64,000 nucleotides of DNA from Cordilura impudica (taxonomy: Eukaryota; Arthropoda; Insecta; Diptera; Scathophagidae). Below the pieces are notes generated by a model, which saw only the letters and a list, made by a program, of their open reading frames with translations, was not told where the DNA came from and did no database searches. Shown one piece after another: positions 10,118 to 22,099 of the stretch (positions are counted from its first letter, which is position 1; each line of letters begins with the position of its first letter). The stretch spans positions 106,754,972-106,818,971 of the forward strand of contig OY821517.1 in NCBI GenBank assembly GCA_963682025.1, in the 5' to 3' direction. The translations under genes and the position numbers were made by a program.

Positions 10118-10746
10118 TAGATTGAAAGCAGAATAATTATGATTTAAGGTAAAATGGGGCGAAAAAGGGGGACTTGGTAATAAAAAAATGTATGGCTACC
10201 TTACCTGTAGATAAAAAGTGTATAAAACTTTAGATAAATACATATTACAAAAAAATTATTTTGTATAGCAAACATTGTTAGTGGTATATGTAAAAAAAAG
10301 GGGGCGGTGAAATGGGCGTGGTTCATAGTTATATGGCGACGTTAACAGTATTAAGAGCAATATACTACCAAATAAAAAAATCCGTTGGAAGGAACAAATT
10401 TGTACAGAGAAAAAAAAGTTTAAAACTTTCAAACAAAATTTGGCGTGAAAAGGGGCGTGAAAGGGGGCGTGGCGTAAGAAATGTTTATTTCTACCTCGCC
10501 TGGAGTATAATGTGTATACAATTTGAAGTAAATCTGTTAAAAACTATATGGGAGCAATTACATAATTTTAAAAAAGTGGGCGTAAAAGTGGGCGTGGTCA
10601 AAAAAAAAAGTACCCTATTAATCATGCCAGAGTCCCAGTTAAATGCTGTGAAAATTTCAGGAAGATCGGTCAAGAGGTTTGGTCTCCTATAAGGTACACA
10701 CAAACAAACAAATAAACAAACACACATTCAATTTTATATATATAGA
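10118..10746 (-). mobile_element. Helitron-like element H2 (5' part)
   Basis: Same family as H1: its 5' end (minus strand) is A|TCTATATATATAAAATTG at 10746, followed by a GTTTGTTTG tract and a GGCGTGG-containing interior. No CTRR end with hairpin is visible before H1 begins, so the 3' part is missing or was replaced when H1 arrived. No coding sequence. Confidence 0.6.
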
Positions 10747-12589
10747 TTATATATTAATTTAATTATTATTACAAATAAATAAAAAAAATAATTGTTCAAC
10801 ATTTCTATAGAAAAAAAGTGATTTTTTTCCTGAGGTTAACATATTGTGGGTATTACAGTATTAAGGGTATGAAATTTTAGTTAGGCATGTTACATACCTT
10901 CGGAAAGTTTAGTTTGTCTAGTTTCTCAGTATAAGTTTTATTTGTAAGGTTTTAGATACAAATTGGAAAAAATTCAAAATAGTGCATTTGTGAAAAATTG
11001 AAAAACCGTTGTTTTGAGTTACAAAACATTTATTTTGACAGATATCCCACTCCCATCCCACTAAGCGACAAAAAATCTTTTAAAGGAAAAATCCTAAGCT
11101 TTCTTATGAAAAAAAAAAAAAAAAAATGCCCTTTTTTAAAAAAAGGCAAAAAATGCTTTAATTTAGCAAAAAAAAGTCTAATTTTTTTTTTTTTTTTAAA
11201 GTATTTTTTTCCGAAATATTGAAGAAATAGCTATCTAAACTATTTGGGAGAAAATTTTCTAAGAACAATAGGTAATAAGTTACATGGATGAGAAAAAACA
11301 CCTGTTTGGCCAAAATGTCAAATTTTGATCCCCTCTAACTCAGAGAGATCTTGACCGATCTTGTTGAAAAATTGTATCTAAACTACTATCCAATAGGACT
11401 AACCTTGGTGCAAATTTCATCCCGATCGGAAGACATCGGTTTCAAAAGTTGGTGCACTTGACATGAAACCCCCATATGTTTTTTGTTTACATTTTCTTTT
11501 TAATCTTTTACATTTATGTAGTGTTGTTAAACATATTTATTTCTCTCTTTTGCAATACTGAAACAATGGATCGTTTCATTTCGTAACGAATAAGGAAATT
11601 GGAAATATCGAAATAAATTTCGATACGGAACATAACGAACATTAGGCCCCAGTATTTTATATTCTATTTTTTACGTGGATATACCATAAATAAAAATTAT
11701 TTCAGTCTTAGATATAATCTGGGCACAAAAATTGATAGTATTCACAGGATTCATTTCGTACGAGGGCGGTCCCAGAACAAAGCGACCTGACAACGAAATA
11801 CAACAAATTTGGGAAATTTTTTCTATTTGTCATAAAGGTAGCTTCGCTACCCTGTTTATATTAAGCAGGTTCTATCTCCTTAAAATAACCGAGACTAAAG
11901 GTCTTCATTATTGGCAAATCTTTTAACACTGGGCCATTTTTCCAACTTTGAAAATAGAAAATAACACGAGGGAGCTGACTCTGACGGGTTAAGTGCGTGA
12001 TGAAGCAATTCTAACTTTAATTCACAATGCTGTTTTTATTCTACTCATCTCCAAATTTTCGGTCAATATGCTTATCATTCCAGGTAGCTAACACCTTCAG
12101 CCGCCGATAATCCAATATTATTTAGTAGATTTTCTTAACCATTTTTGGCATGGCCACTTAAATTGGTCGACCACTACGGTGTTCGTCTTACAGCTCATAC
12201 AGCCTCGCTTAAACTCTGCCATCCCATACTTTGTTGTAGCAAACGAAAGAACAGACTCTCCCAGAGTACAATCTAGCTCAACTTGAATATTGGTTGATAC
12301 CTTTCAAATGAAGGTATTGTATTACATAACGGCGACCAATTTTTTACAAGTTCGCTGAGATCGTTTACTTTTGATACACAACACATACATACATCGTACA
12401 ACACATACATACATCAACACTTTTCTCCATCATAATTTTTTTATGTTTTTCTTGTGTATAACTTGCGGTTATTCTTGTCAGTATGGTGGGACAAATAAGT
12501 CCTAATGTCAAACTCGTATAACTCTTCTAATAATCATATGTTTTAATTTTTTTTTATATATTAAATACATTTAATGGAAATTAAGGTAC
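10747..12589. other. A+T-rich sequence with poly-A/poly-T hairpins
   Basis: No gene recognised. 11110-11205 holds homopolymer A runs, a GCCTTTTTTT-type inverted repeat and a T run that can pair. 11330-11470 has a 'ttgaccgatcttgttgaaa...gatcggaagacatcgg' block of the style found in dispersed fly repeats. 12370-12420 carries two copies of ACAACACATACATACATC. Minus-strand 11950-12300 has short coding-like fragments that I cannot assign. Confidence 0.35.
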
Positions 12590-13118
12590 CATGCATGAAT
12601 GTCTTATGTCTGATTCCATATATTCGACAAATGTCCACTAATTTGGTTGGCACATCGCATTTTGCATTAAACTATGTAATGTTTCTATTTATAGGCTCCT
12701 TATTTCTGTTTCAGGTGTATAATAGTCTCTGGATTGTTAAAATACAATTTCTCTTTTAGAAATATCCCCATAATTAAAATTCTGGCGTAGTTAAATCTGT
12801 TAGACGAGGCGGCCAAGGGAAATTTAAATTTTTTTAAATCAAACGCACGCCAGAAATTTCACGGAGCAGGTCTATAAAGTTCTTAACAGTGGGTGCAGTT
12901 GCTCCAACTTGTTGGAAGCACATATGAGGATGCTGCTCTACCATTGGAGTTGATCGTTTTTCTGTAAGAAAGTCCGGAAATAGTTTTTGGCGTTGTTGGT
13001 TGTCTTGCTTGCACAATTTTAGTTTTATGTGGGTGGAGATACCCACCGTTTCTTCAATGATAAGAACAGAAATAGTAGATAATTTTAACGCACTGTTGTG
13101 AACATTACAAACTGTCAA
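12590..13118 (-). pseudogene. mariner/Tc1-superfamily transposase fragment
   Basis: The C-terminal half of a DDE transposase on the minus strand. The first frame (13118-12834) ends with FQQVGATAPTVKNFIDLLRE, matching the family motif W/FQQDGATxHT...DLLRE, where the second catalytic Asp has become Val. After a frame break come FPWPPRLTDLTTPEF (usual WPPRSxDLTPxDFF), FLKEKLYFNNPETI and, near 12600, CKMRCANQISGHLSNI, resembling the end of mariner-like proteins. Order and spacing agree with a ~345-residue transposase. Stops and frameshifts make it non-functional. The start of the element and its terminal repeats were not found. Confidence 0.62.
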
Positions 13119-13931
13119 GAATTCAGTTGTAACCTGCAGAATAAATTGGATAAGAAATTAAAAATTTACTCGTGGTTAAAATAGGATGATTTTGTTTAGC
13201 CCACCCTGAACACATGGCTGTGTGTACTGAACCCAACATTCACCTGTGTTGCGTGATAATGAACTTTCTTCTACTTGTTGAGTGCTAAACTGCATTCGGT
13301 TGACCGATAAAAATGTCTGACAGTTACGAATGGATTAATTTGTAGCAATATAGTAATCTAGAACTTTTACCAATAATCAATTGATATTGGAGCATCTCAA
13401 CCCTTTCTGATAATATCTTTCTTGATTTTCTTAATTGTAACCAGAAATGCCTTGCAAAAACTGCGTTTCCGGTGATTTTAATTACATCTTCAGGTCCTCG
13501 ATAACGGAAATGTATATAATTTGATCCTCCATTTTTTTTAAAATTGGAAATGTTGTCGTTTTGATTAAATTTTTATTGTCACACAATATTAAAAACTTTT
13601 ATTTCTTGTATTTTGTTTTCAGAAAGTGACATAATTAAAAAAATTCGGTCGGACTAATATATTCTTCTTCTTTTAATTCCATATACTAATATATGCTAAA
13701 AGTTTGGTTACTTTAACCGAATAATAAATAATTCATAAAAAAAAATATGACATAAGTTGCAATCACCGATATTTATGATTAAAGCATGTTATATCTGTTT
13801 TAATTAAGTTGCCCCAATTATATTAGTTTTATAACACAGTGCAACAGAATTCTTCGAAAAACTAGCTTCTGCAAATCAAGTTGGACTAATTTTGTCGAAT
13901 GAAATCTTAAAAAAATTGTCGTTTTTCTATT
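13119..13931. other. Non-coding spacer before M2
   Basis: A+T-rich, no recognisable gene, terminal repeats or tandem array. The 5' half of the mariner fossil may lie here but is too decayed to call. Confidence 0.35.
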
Positions 13932-14724
13932 TATACCCTATACCACTATGTGGTTTGGGTATAATGACTTTGTGCTGCTGTTTGTAACAACCAAAAATAT
14001 TTGACCTAGACCCATCTTTAATTATACCGATCGAATCAGAATCACTTTCTGAGTTGATTTAACAATGTCCGTCCGTCCGTCCGTCCGTCCGTCCGTCCGT
14101 CTGTGTGTCCATGTAAAGAGTGTAATCAAACTGCAGGTCGCAAATATGAATATATTTTGATGAAATTTGGTACGTAAGCTTCTATCGGCCATGGGATGAA
14201 CGCTATTGAAATTGGTGAGAATCGGTCATGTTCAGACCTAGCCCCCATACAAATTACCCATATGAAATCGACATAAATTGCCATAAGATCCAAATTGTCA
14301 TATAGATCTTACTCAAATTGGGTTTGTATGCGTTCATTACATCCATTAATGAGTAATCCAAAAATGATCCCTTTGACCCCATATAGAGCTGCTTCCCGAT
14401 CTTCACTTAAATCTATTAAAAAACAAAAATAGTGCACTGATTCTTCTCAAATTTTGTTTGTATATATTTTTGCAAAATACAAGAGACTTTACCAAACATG
14501 ATCAGGATCGGTCCATTTTTGGACCTAGTCCCTATATAGATATAGCATCCGATATGAACTTTTTCATATCTGCAGCCAAAAAAATTAATAAAAATCCCAC
14601 TCAAATTTGGTTTTTGCTTATTTTCTATGTCCAGTTAGTTGGGCCTAAGAGATAGGGTCTCTAAACGCATGGTATAGGGTGTCGTATAGTCGGTCTAGAC
14701 CGACTATAATTTTCTTACTTGTTT
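13932..14724 (+). mobile_element. mini-me/DINE-like element, copy M2
   Basis: Nearly identical to M1 over its whole length. The GTCC tract is longer, with eight units (~14067-14098). The end palindrome is intact, and the flanks are T-rich on both sides. It belongs to the younger subfamily marked by CAAACATGATCAGGATCGG. Confidence 0.88.
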
Positions 14725-16180
14725 TTTTTTAAATAATTTTTTTTGAACCACATAACATATTCAGGGCGTATGATTACTATTTATGAGTAGAGTAGAATAG
14801 ATGCATACGTAAGGGCGATATTTGTAATATTAAATGTAACATAGACACATCAGTATTGTGTTATATTTTTTACATGTTTAAATTAATAAAACTTATGTAT
14901 AAATGTTTTTGGTTTTATTCGGTCTTTATTGATTAATTTGGTGCTGAATCTTTGGTGCTCTCCACATCGGTTTTATGTTTAGATTAATATATAGAGTTAT
15001 TACACTATTCAAATCAAACAAAGCAACAAATTGATAATTTGAAAATTTAATACCTAGTTATTACAATAATAATCACATCCAATATAGTGTTTAATAAATA
15101 TCCATACAGTAAATATATATTCCTAATATTTTTTTTCTTACTTTTTAAATAGATTTAAATTTTTCACAAATGTTACTTTATGTAAAAATAATTTTTAATT
15201 CCTTAGTTAATTACAACAGAAATTAATCATTTTAACATAATTAAATTTTATTAAAAACGATCTATATAAAAAATGCTTTAAAATTTTTAGTTTTATGTAA
15301 AAGATTTCACTGTGTATGTAATTACTCGTATATATAAAAGCCACTATGTAGGATTCATAATATTTTCATTCATTTTCATAGAAAATAAAATCTTTTATTT
15401 CTCTTTGTGGTTTTTGCTACAGTCGTGTTTTTAAGTTCAAAGTTAAAACATGATTTGATATAATTTTTAATGACTACACTTGTGGCAAGCTTAACTAAAC
15501 CAAACCAATGAAAGTAATATTTTTTCTACTTAATTGTTTACTATTCATGCTTCAGGTTTTATATATCAACGTTAAATATAATTAAAGTTATTGATAACAG
15601 GATTAGTGTTAAAGTGAGCTATGTTACATCTTTGATGTCCTCCATCCGTATTCTTAACAGAATATTATAACACTAAGATACAAAAAAGGCTAGATTTAAA
15701 GTTATAGATTTTTTACAATGATGTTTAAAATTTTCAAAATTATCTAGAAAAATTTTAGGCATTTTTGTGCTTTTTATATTGTAAACAATTATTATATGCA
15801 ATGACATAAATGTAAACTCATTACATTACATTTTTATTTATCTATACATTACATTGTTGCAATTGTTGGCTATTTGTTTTTTGTTTGTGCGCTCATATGT
15901 ACAAAAAAGAAAAACAGTAACTACAAACAAATAGCAATTATGCTTATCCACTAATCAATTACAACAAACAGACTGTGGTAATACCGGTCTAAGCTAATAT
16001 GACCGTGCAGTCAAAAATGATAAAATAAAGATTACGCCTTGCACATGTTGTCCCGTTATATGGTGTAGTGGTTCCCTAGCAAGGTTTTGGTAACCCTATT
16101 TCATGTGTGAAAATTATAGTTTCTTGCGAAAAATTTATGTTTTATGTGAAGCCCCTTAATGGAACAAAGCAACAATAAAT
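14725..16180. other. A+T-rich non-coding stretch
   Basis: No gene seen. 15860-15950 holds an inverted repeat (GGCTATTTGTTT against AAACAAATAGC). 16050-16110 has a tRNA-like A-box word (TGGTGTAGTGGTTC) but no matching B box or acceptor stem, so no tRNA is called. Confidence 0.35.
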
Positions 16181-16950
16181 AAGTAAGAAAATTATAGTCG
16201 GTCTAGACCGACTTTATGATACCCTATACCATGCGTTTAGAGACCCTATTCATAGGCCCAACTAACTGGACATAGAAAACAAGCATAAACCAAATTTGAG
16301 TGGGATTTTTATTAATTTTTTTGGCTGCAGATATGAAAAAGTTCATATCAGATGCTACATCTATATGGGGACTAGGCCCAAAAATGGACCGATCCTGACT
16401 ATGTTTGGTAAAGTCTCTTGTATTTTGCAAACATATGTATATACAAACAAAATTTGAGAAGAATCAGTGCAATTTTTTTGTTTTTTGATAGATTTAAGTG
16501 AAAATCGGGCAGCAGCTCTATATGGGGCCTATTTCTAAGAGTTGTCCATTAGGCATAATTTTTGGACTACTCATTAATGGATGTAAAAACGCAATTGGAT
16601 ATATTGACAATTTATGTCGATTTCATAGGGGTCATTTGTATGGGGGCTAGGTCTTAACATGGACTGATTCTCACCAGTTTCAATAGCGTTCATCCTATGG
16701 CCGATAAAAGCTTATAGACCAAAGTTCATCAAAATATATTCATATTGGCGACCTGCAGTTTGTTTACAAGGTTTACATGGACACACAGACGGACGGACGG
16801 ATGAACGGACGGACATCTTTAACTCGAATCAGTTAGCGATTCTGATTCGATGGGTATAATAAAAGATAGGTCTAGGTCAAATATTTTTGGTAGTTACAAA
16901 CAGCAGCACAAAGTCATTATACCCAAATCACATAGTGGTATAGGGTATAA
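16181..16950 (-). mobile_element. mini-me/DINE-like element, copy M3
   Basis: Inverted copy: AAGTAAGAAAATTATAG at the left, then the AGTCGGTCTAGACCGACT palindrome, and ATAGTGGTATAGGGTATAA at the right. The tetranucleotide tract is short and interrupted (GGAC units with GAAC). It is somewhat more diverged than M1 and M2. Confidence 0.85.
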
Positions 16951-16995
16951 AAACAAGTCTAGAGAAGGTGGCTAAGTTAGCTATCAAATTCATTA

Positions 16996-17232
16996 ATGGA
17001 AACGTTGAAATCGTGTGATGCAATGTTTTTAAAATTAAATGGCGAAAAATTTTTGCGTGCAATCGAATATTTGCAAAAATACTTGTTATCAATAAAGAAC
17101 ATTGAACCAACTGAAGAAGTGAAAAAACTTGTTTTTAGATGTAGAATGTATTTTAGAATAAGGTTACTAAATGCGGAAATTCCTCAAGATGTTAATAGAT
17201 GCCTGAAGAAATTTAATAAAATTACAATGTAG
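16996..17232 (+). CDS. Small ORF resembling the C-terminus of a DNA transposase
   Basis: A 78-codon open frame directly beside M3. It is Lys-rich and ends ...FRCRMYFRIRLLN...LKKF, a pattern of alternating Arg and aromatic residues that I associate loosely with the C-terminal region of P/THAP9-like or other domesticated transposases. There are no catalytic residues, signal peptide or membrane segment. The frame seems open a little upstream of the ATG, and M3 may have cut off the rest. It may equally be a chance ORF; the assignment is weak. Confidence 0.3.
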   Translation: METLKSCDAMFLKLNGEKFLRAIEYLQKYLLSIKNIEPTEEVKKLVFRCRMYFRIRLLNAEIPQDVNRCLKKFNKITM

Positions 17233-17820
17233 TATAAAAACATCTGTTTAAAAATATATTAAAATATTGTTACACCATTTTTATTTTGGGTATATAAAAT
17301 AAATCAATTAACAAATTTATAAAAATAAAAATTTTTTGCTGACAAATAATTTGAAGAAAAAAATAATAAATTAATCCACTTTTATGTTTTTGTGTAAGCA
17401 TGCACATAAACATGACAGTTAAAAAGCTGAGAATTATTAGCCTATAGGAACGCAGCTTGAGAACAAAGTTCCAACTTGAGCGAAAAATTTTTATGCTGCT
17501 TTCATGATGGCCTAATCCTTATTTTATCATTCCTGCATGCAGGTGAACCATGCGTACACACTCATGAAGCAAATGCTACAAACACAGCGTCCACAAAAAC
17601 AACAACAAGTGTGCAGCTGTGGCAAAAATACTAAATTTAGAAGAATAACGATAACAAGAACAACATAGAAAAATCAACACTTTTTTACCTCTTCATCGAT
17701 ATCTCGGGAACCGTTGAAGCGAGTTCGATTATTTTAAGTAACGACCTGCTAAAGATATCAGTGAATCGTTTTCACTAAGAATGAAATGAGCTACTGAGGG
17801 TGATAAAGATCACGAACATA
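17233..17820. other. Non-coding spacer
   Basis: A+T-rich sequence between the small ORF and the MITE. Nothing recognised apart from short A and T runs. Confidence 0.35.
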
Positions 17821-18212
17821 TCGCATCTGTACCTCTAAAGTGAGTCAACTCAAAATTTTTCAATTTTCACTTTTTGCAAGAACGATACACAGTGGTCATA
17901 TCTATCCACTGTAAAAATCTTACATCGGTTTTTCTAGTCTTTCGAAAAAAAAATACAGTTGTAACCCTCTTTGTGTTGTAAGAGTAGCTTCCTTAGAATC
18001 CACTAAAAGGACATATTTTGAGTTGCACCCCAATAACTTGTTATTTTTGATAATCGCTGAAAAAATCCTAAAAAGCAACTACTGTTGTATACTTATTATT
18101 CGCAATTCTTTACTGTTTTTAAATTTAATAGTAAATATTAAAAAAATCGTTTTTTGCCTCTACTGAAAATTAGTAAATTTTAAGTTGACTCACTTTAGAG
18201 GTAGAGGTGCGA
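17821..18212. mobile_element. MITE with ~38-bp inverted ends and TA flanks
   Basis: Left end TCGCATCTGTACCTCTAAAG and right end (reverse complement) TCGCACCTCTACCTCTAAAG continue into AGTGAGTCAACTnAAAATT on both sides. Both ends abut a TA. The 392-bp non-coding interior and TA target fit a small Tc1/mariner-derived MITE. No autonomous partner is present in the window. Confidence 0.7.
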
Positions 18213-18215
18213 TAT

Positions 18216-18741
18216 ATAGTTTATATGCTCCAGATTTTTCAAAAATTATTAGAAACGGAATCAAAAATCCTCTACTTATTGGTATTGTGACGATAACTGG
18301 TGACAATAAAAAATAGGGGTTAAAAGTTAAAATAAATATTTTGGAAGGCTGTAATATTAATTAGTGACATCTAAACAATTTATTGCAGAAAGAAAAATGC
18401 CAATGATTGTCAGTGCAGATTTGGGTCAAATGGTGCATGTTTTTAAAATTCCAATGTATTTATAAAAAAAAAATGCAACAGAAGTTGCGGTAAATGCAAC
18501 TTATCTATTTTTCTTTGTAAACCAGAAACTATAATGTTTTTATAATGAAAGCATTAACTTTCTTTATAAGCTTTTGCAATTTTATTTACATTTTTTATAT
18601 TTTTCTTGAAATGATATAGCAAACAAGCTTAGTCGCTATAAGAGGATTAACTGAAAAATATTTTTAAAACACTTGCACTTTTTTACAAATGAAAATTTGT
18701 TGCTTGTATTTAAATAAATGCTCTGTAAGACAAGATTTAAT
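18216..18741. other. Non-coding spacer between the MITE and M4
   Basis: A+T-rich, no gene or repeat recognised. Confidence 0.35.
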
Positions 18742-19515
18742 TATACCCTATACCACTATGTGGTTTGGGTATAATGACTTTGCGCTGCTGTTTGTAACAA
18801 CCAAAAATATTTGACCTAGACCCATCTTTAATTATACCGATCGAATCAGAATCACTTTCTGAGTTGATTTAACAATGTCCGTCCGTCCGTCTGTGTGTCC
18901 ATGTAAAGCTTGTAATCAAACTGCAGGTCGCAAATATGAATATATTTTGATGAAATTTGGTATATAAGCTTTTGTCGGCCATGGGATGAACGCTATTGAA
19001 ATTAGTGAGAATCGGTCAATGTTCAGACCTAGCCCCCATACAAATTACCCATATGAAATCGACATAAATTGCCATAAGATCCAAATTGTCATATAGATCT
19101 TACTCAAATTGGGTTTGTATGCGTTCATTACATCCGCTAATGAGTAGTCCAAAAATTATCCCTTTGACCCCATATAGAGCTCCTTCCCGATCTTCACTTA
19201 AATCTATTAAAAAACAAAAATATTGCACTGATTCTTCTCAAATTTTGTTTGTACATATTTTTGCAAAATACAAGAGACTTTACCAAACATGATCAGGATC
19301 GGTCCATTTTTGGACCTAGTCCCTTTATAGATATAGCATCCGATATGAACTTTTTCATATCTGCAGCCAAAAAAATTAATAAAAATCCCACTCAAATTTG
19401 GTTTTTGCTTATTTTCAATGTCCAGTTAGTTGGGCCTAAGAGATAGGGTTTCTAAACGCATGGTATAGGGTATCGTATAGTCGGTCTAGACCGACTATAA
19501 TTTTCTTACTTGTTT
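18742..19515 (+). mobile_element. mini-me/DINE-like element, copy M4
   Basis: Young-subfamily copy with only three GTCC units before GTCTGTGTGTCC, otherwise almost the same as M1, M5 and M6. Shares with M5 and M6 the CCCTTTATAGATATAGC variant, where M1 has CCCCATATAG. Confidence 0.88.
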
Positions 19516-20212
19516 TATTATCAATTTTCATAATATTATCTGGAAAACTTCGAGGAAAACTCCTTAATAGAAGATTTGGCGAACAAAATCTAAAAAAAGC
19601 TCCAAATACGAAAAGTCGCCCACAATTTATAAAAAAAATTTTTTGAGTTGAATTTTATATTTAAAATGCTGGGACAGAAAATAATTGTTATATTTTTCCT
19701 ACGGAAGAAAAGGTTATGCTAAAAATCACTTTATATTTTTTTAGGGAATTTTTAATCATTTTAGTAAGATATATAGTATTTAGGTCACTGTAACCACCAT
19801 TAAAATTCTTCTAAAAATATTCTCAATTTTGTTTAAAATTTTTGAAAAATCTCAACAGAAATATTTTTTTACGATATCCGTTATCTTACAACCGTTTGAT
19901 TAATAATTAATTTTATCTTCTAATTTATTTATTTTGTGTTCGGAATCGATGCATACTCAAATAGTACCACCATAAAAATGAAAATAATTTTTCCCTATTC
20001 TTTCCCCATATTTTCTGAATTCTTTCTTAATTCCGCATTCAAGTAAGTTTATCATCTTATGGCTACAATAATAACCTTTCCGTCAGGTTGCAAATAAATC
20101 GAACATGTTAATAAATAATTTTGCTTCTATAAAGTTTTAAAATTAATTTTATTTTTGGAAAATCGAACTAAATTCTTTTAAATTTCCTTTTCGTTAAAAA
20201 AAAATATATATA
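19516..20212. other. Non-coding spacer before the Tc1 element
   Basis: A+T-rich with no gene recognised. It ends in a short TA-repeat into which the Tc1 element inserted. Confidence 0.35.
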
Positions 20213-20529
20213 CAGTGAGGTGCAATAGTGCGGCAATGTTCATAAAAATTTCGAAAAAGGTCAATTATTTTTCTTAGTGTATTAGAAAAACAAAACAACA
20301 ATTACTTTTTGATATTGTTATTGGTATTCTTTAAAATGATGAAATAACTAGAGTTCAATCTGCTCTCCTCTCCCTAATATAACTCTCTCTTTTAAAATCA
20401 AGTTCATTACTTCATATTTGCACCAGCATTAAAATTTAAAACAAGCGGTATTTAATTAGTTCTTTTTTTGCATTCCACATAATAAGTCGAAAACATTTGA
20501 AAATTTAGTGATATTATTTGTGCGTCTGT

Positions 20530-21675
20530 CAAAAATCTGGTTATTCAAAAGGCTGAACTTGGTTATTTTAGCCGTAAAATTGCAGATTTATTAAATATAA
20601 GTCAACGTTCAGTACTAAGAATAACAAACCAAGATAAAAACTTTAACCAGAAGAAATATTTTGTGCCAAAAAAAGGAAGACCGAAGATTATTTGAGGCTA
20701 GAGCACTTGGTCGTCAATTTGATGCCAACAAGCTTAAAAGAACAAAGGGGGCAGTTTTAGCTTGTGCTAATAAAGTCAGTAGATGGACAGTTCAAAGAGC
20801 TCTTAAAAATGTTGGATATAAAGCACACATTAAAAAGAAGAAACAAAAATTTTCACCAAAAAACGCGAAGACACGCAAATTATTTTACACAAAATACCGG
20901 TCTTGGACAATAAGAGATTGGGAAAGGGTAAAGATTTTTATTTTTGTTTTAATTTTTTTTACTGATTTTTTATTTTCACCAAAAAACGCGAAGACACGCA
21001 AATTATTTTACACAAAATACCGGTCTTGGACAATAAGAGATTGGGAAAGGGTAAAGATTTTTATTTTTGTTTTAATTTTTTTTACTGATTTTTTATTTTC
21101 TGGATTATTTGGTGTAATGAAACAAAAATAAATCGATAGCAATCTAATGGGAATGTGTGGTACTGAGCAAAACCATCAACTACTCAAAAATCCGTCACAC
21201 GTTAATCAAACCATAAAGCTTGACGGATTTTCACTAATGGTTTGGGGATGTATAACACCAAAAGGTGAAGGAATAATGCGTAAAGAGAACTATCTTCGCA
21301 TTTTGAAGGAGAACTTGCCGATACCACTCACTGAAATGCTTCATGAACCCGAAGATGTTATATTTCAGCACGATAATGACCCAAAACATTCTGCGAAAAT
21401 TGTCAAAGAATGGCTTAATTCATAGATGTTTGTGATCATGGAATGGCCAGCACAGAGCACGGATCTAAATCCGATAGAAAATGTGTGGGCATTTTTGTAA
21501 ACTCGTTTGGCGGATTATCAAGAGGCTCCAAGCAGCATATATCAACTGTGGGAGAGGATTCAAGTCGAACGGCAGAATATACCTGTGGATTACATAAAAA
21601 AGTTATACGGATCCATGCCAAAAAGGATGACACAATTGAAGAAATCCAAGGGATATTCGCCCAAATACTGAATTA
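20530..21675 (+). pseudogene. Tc1-like transposase pseudogene
   Basis: DDE transposase that would cut and paste the element at TA. The N-terminal paired-like helix-turn-helix is visible (IQKAELGYFSRKIADLLNIS near 20540, then SRWTVQRALKNVGYKA near 20780). The catalytic domain follows: IIWCNETKIN near 21105 (family VIWSDETKIN, first Asp changed to Asn), VIFQHDNDPKHSAK near 21358 (second Asp) and WPAQSTDLNPIENVW near 21443 (third residue Glu, DD34E spacing). Between DWERV and IIWC lies a ~52-base T-rich insert with GTAAAG at its start and CTGAT then TTTTATTTTCTG at its end, which looks like a small intron with a damaged acceptor. Frameshifts and stops inactivate the gene. Confidence 0.8.
20850..21095 (+). 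repeat. Exact 123-bp tandem duplication inside the Tc1 element
   Basis: Copies at 20850-20972 and 20973-21095 are identical as far as I can read. The unit covers the last codons before the intron-like insert plus that insert. 123 is a multiple of three, so the frame is kept across both copies. Confidence 0.9.
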
Positions 21676-22099
21676 AGGATCAGTGCAATATTGGTGCTGT
21701 TTTGGTGCAAAAATGCGGCTTTCTACGAGGAGGAATGTAGTGATTTTGTTAGATACTTAAGTTGTGAATATATTTTTTTTTTGGCTGTTTATTCTTAAGG
21801 CATAGATATATTTAATTTTGTAAACTATTTGGATTAAATTAAATAAATGATAAGAAAAAATTATATATCCTTTTTTTTTTGCTAAACATTGCCGCACTTT
21901 TGCACCACACTGTATATATTATAATTTTATTCGTATGGCTAATCATAGTTTGGCCATGTCCGAAGACAGTGCGGAAATTTGACAACCTGTGGAATATGCC
22001 ATAATGTTGTTTAGGAAACTAAATATGGGGTTACGTTTCAGAAATCGTCTCTAGCAAAACATGCCAAGGCGAATCATACCTGTTCATTTTTCAAAAACA

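Larger units (their letters stand above)
20213..21912 (+). mobile_element. Tc1-like transposon with defined ends
   Basis: A 1700-bp element flanked by TA on both sides (20211-20212 and 21913-21914). The left end CAGTGAGGTGCAATAGTGCG and the right end (reverse complement) CAGTGTGGTGCAAAAGTGCG form ~26-bp terminal repeats with two mismatches. One decayed transposase gene fills the middle. Size, TA target and single gene are standard for Tc1. The internal 123-bp tandem duplication accounts for part of the length. Confidence 0.88.

Noticed and set aside
16050..16115. tRNA-like sequence with A-box word TGGTGTAGTGGTTC
   Set aside because: No acceptor stem pairing and no acceptable B box; at most a degenerate tRNA-derived fragment.
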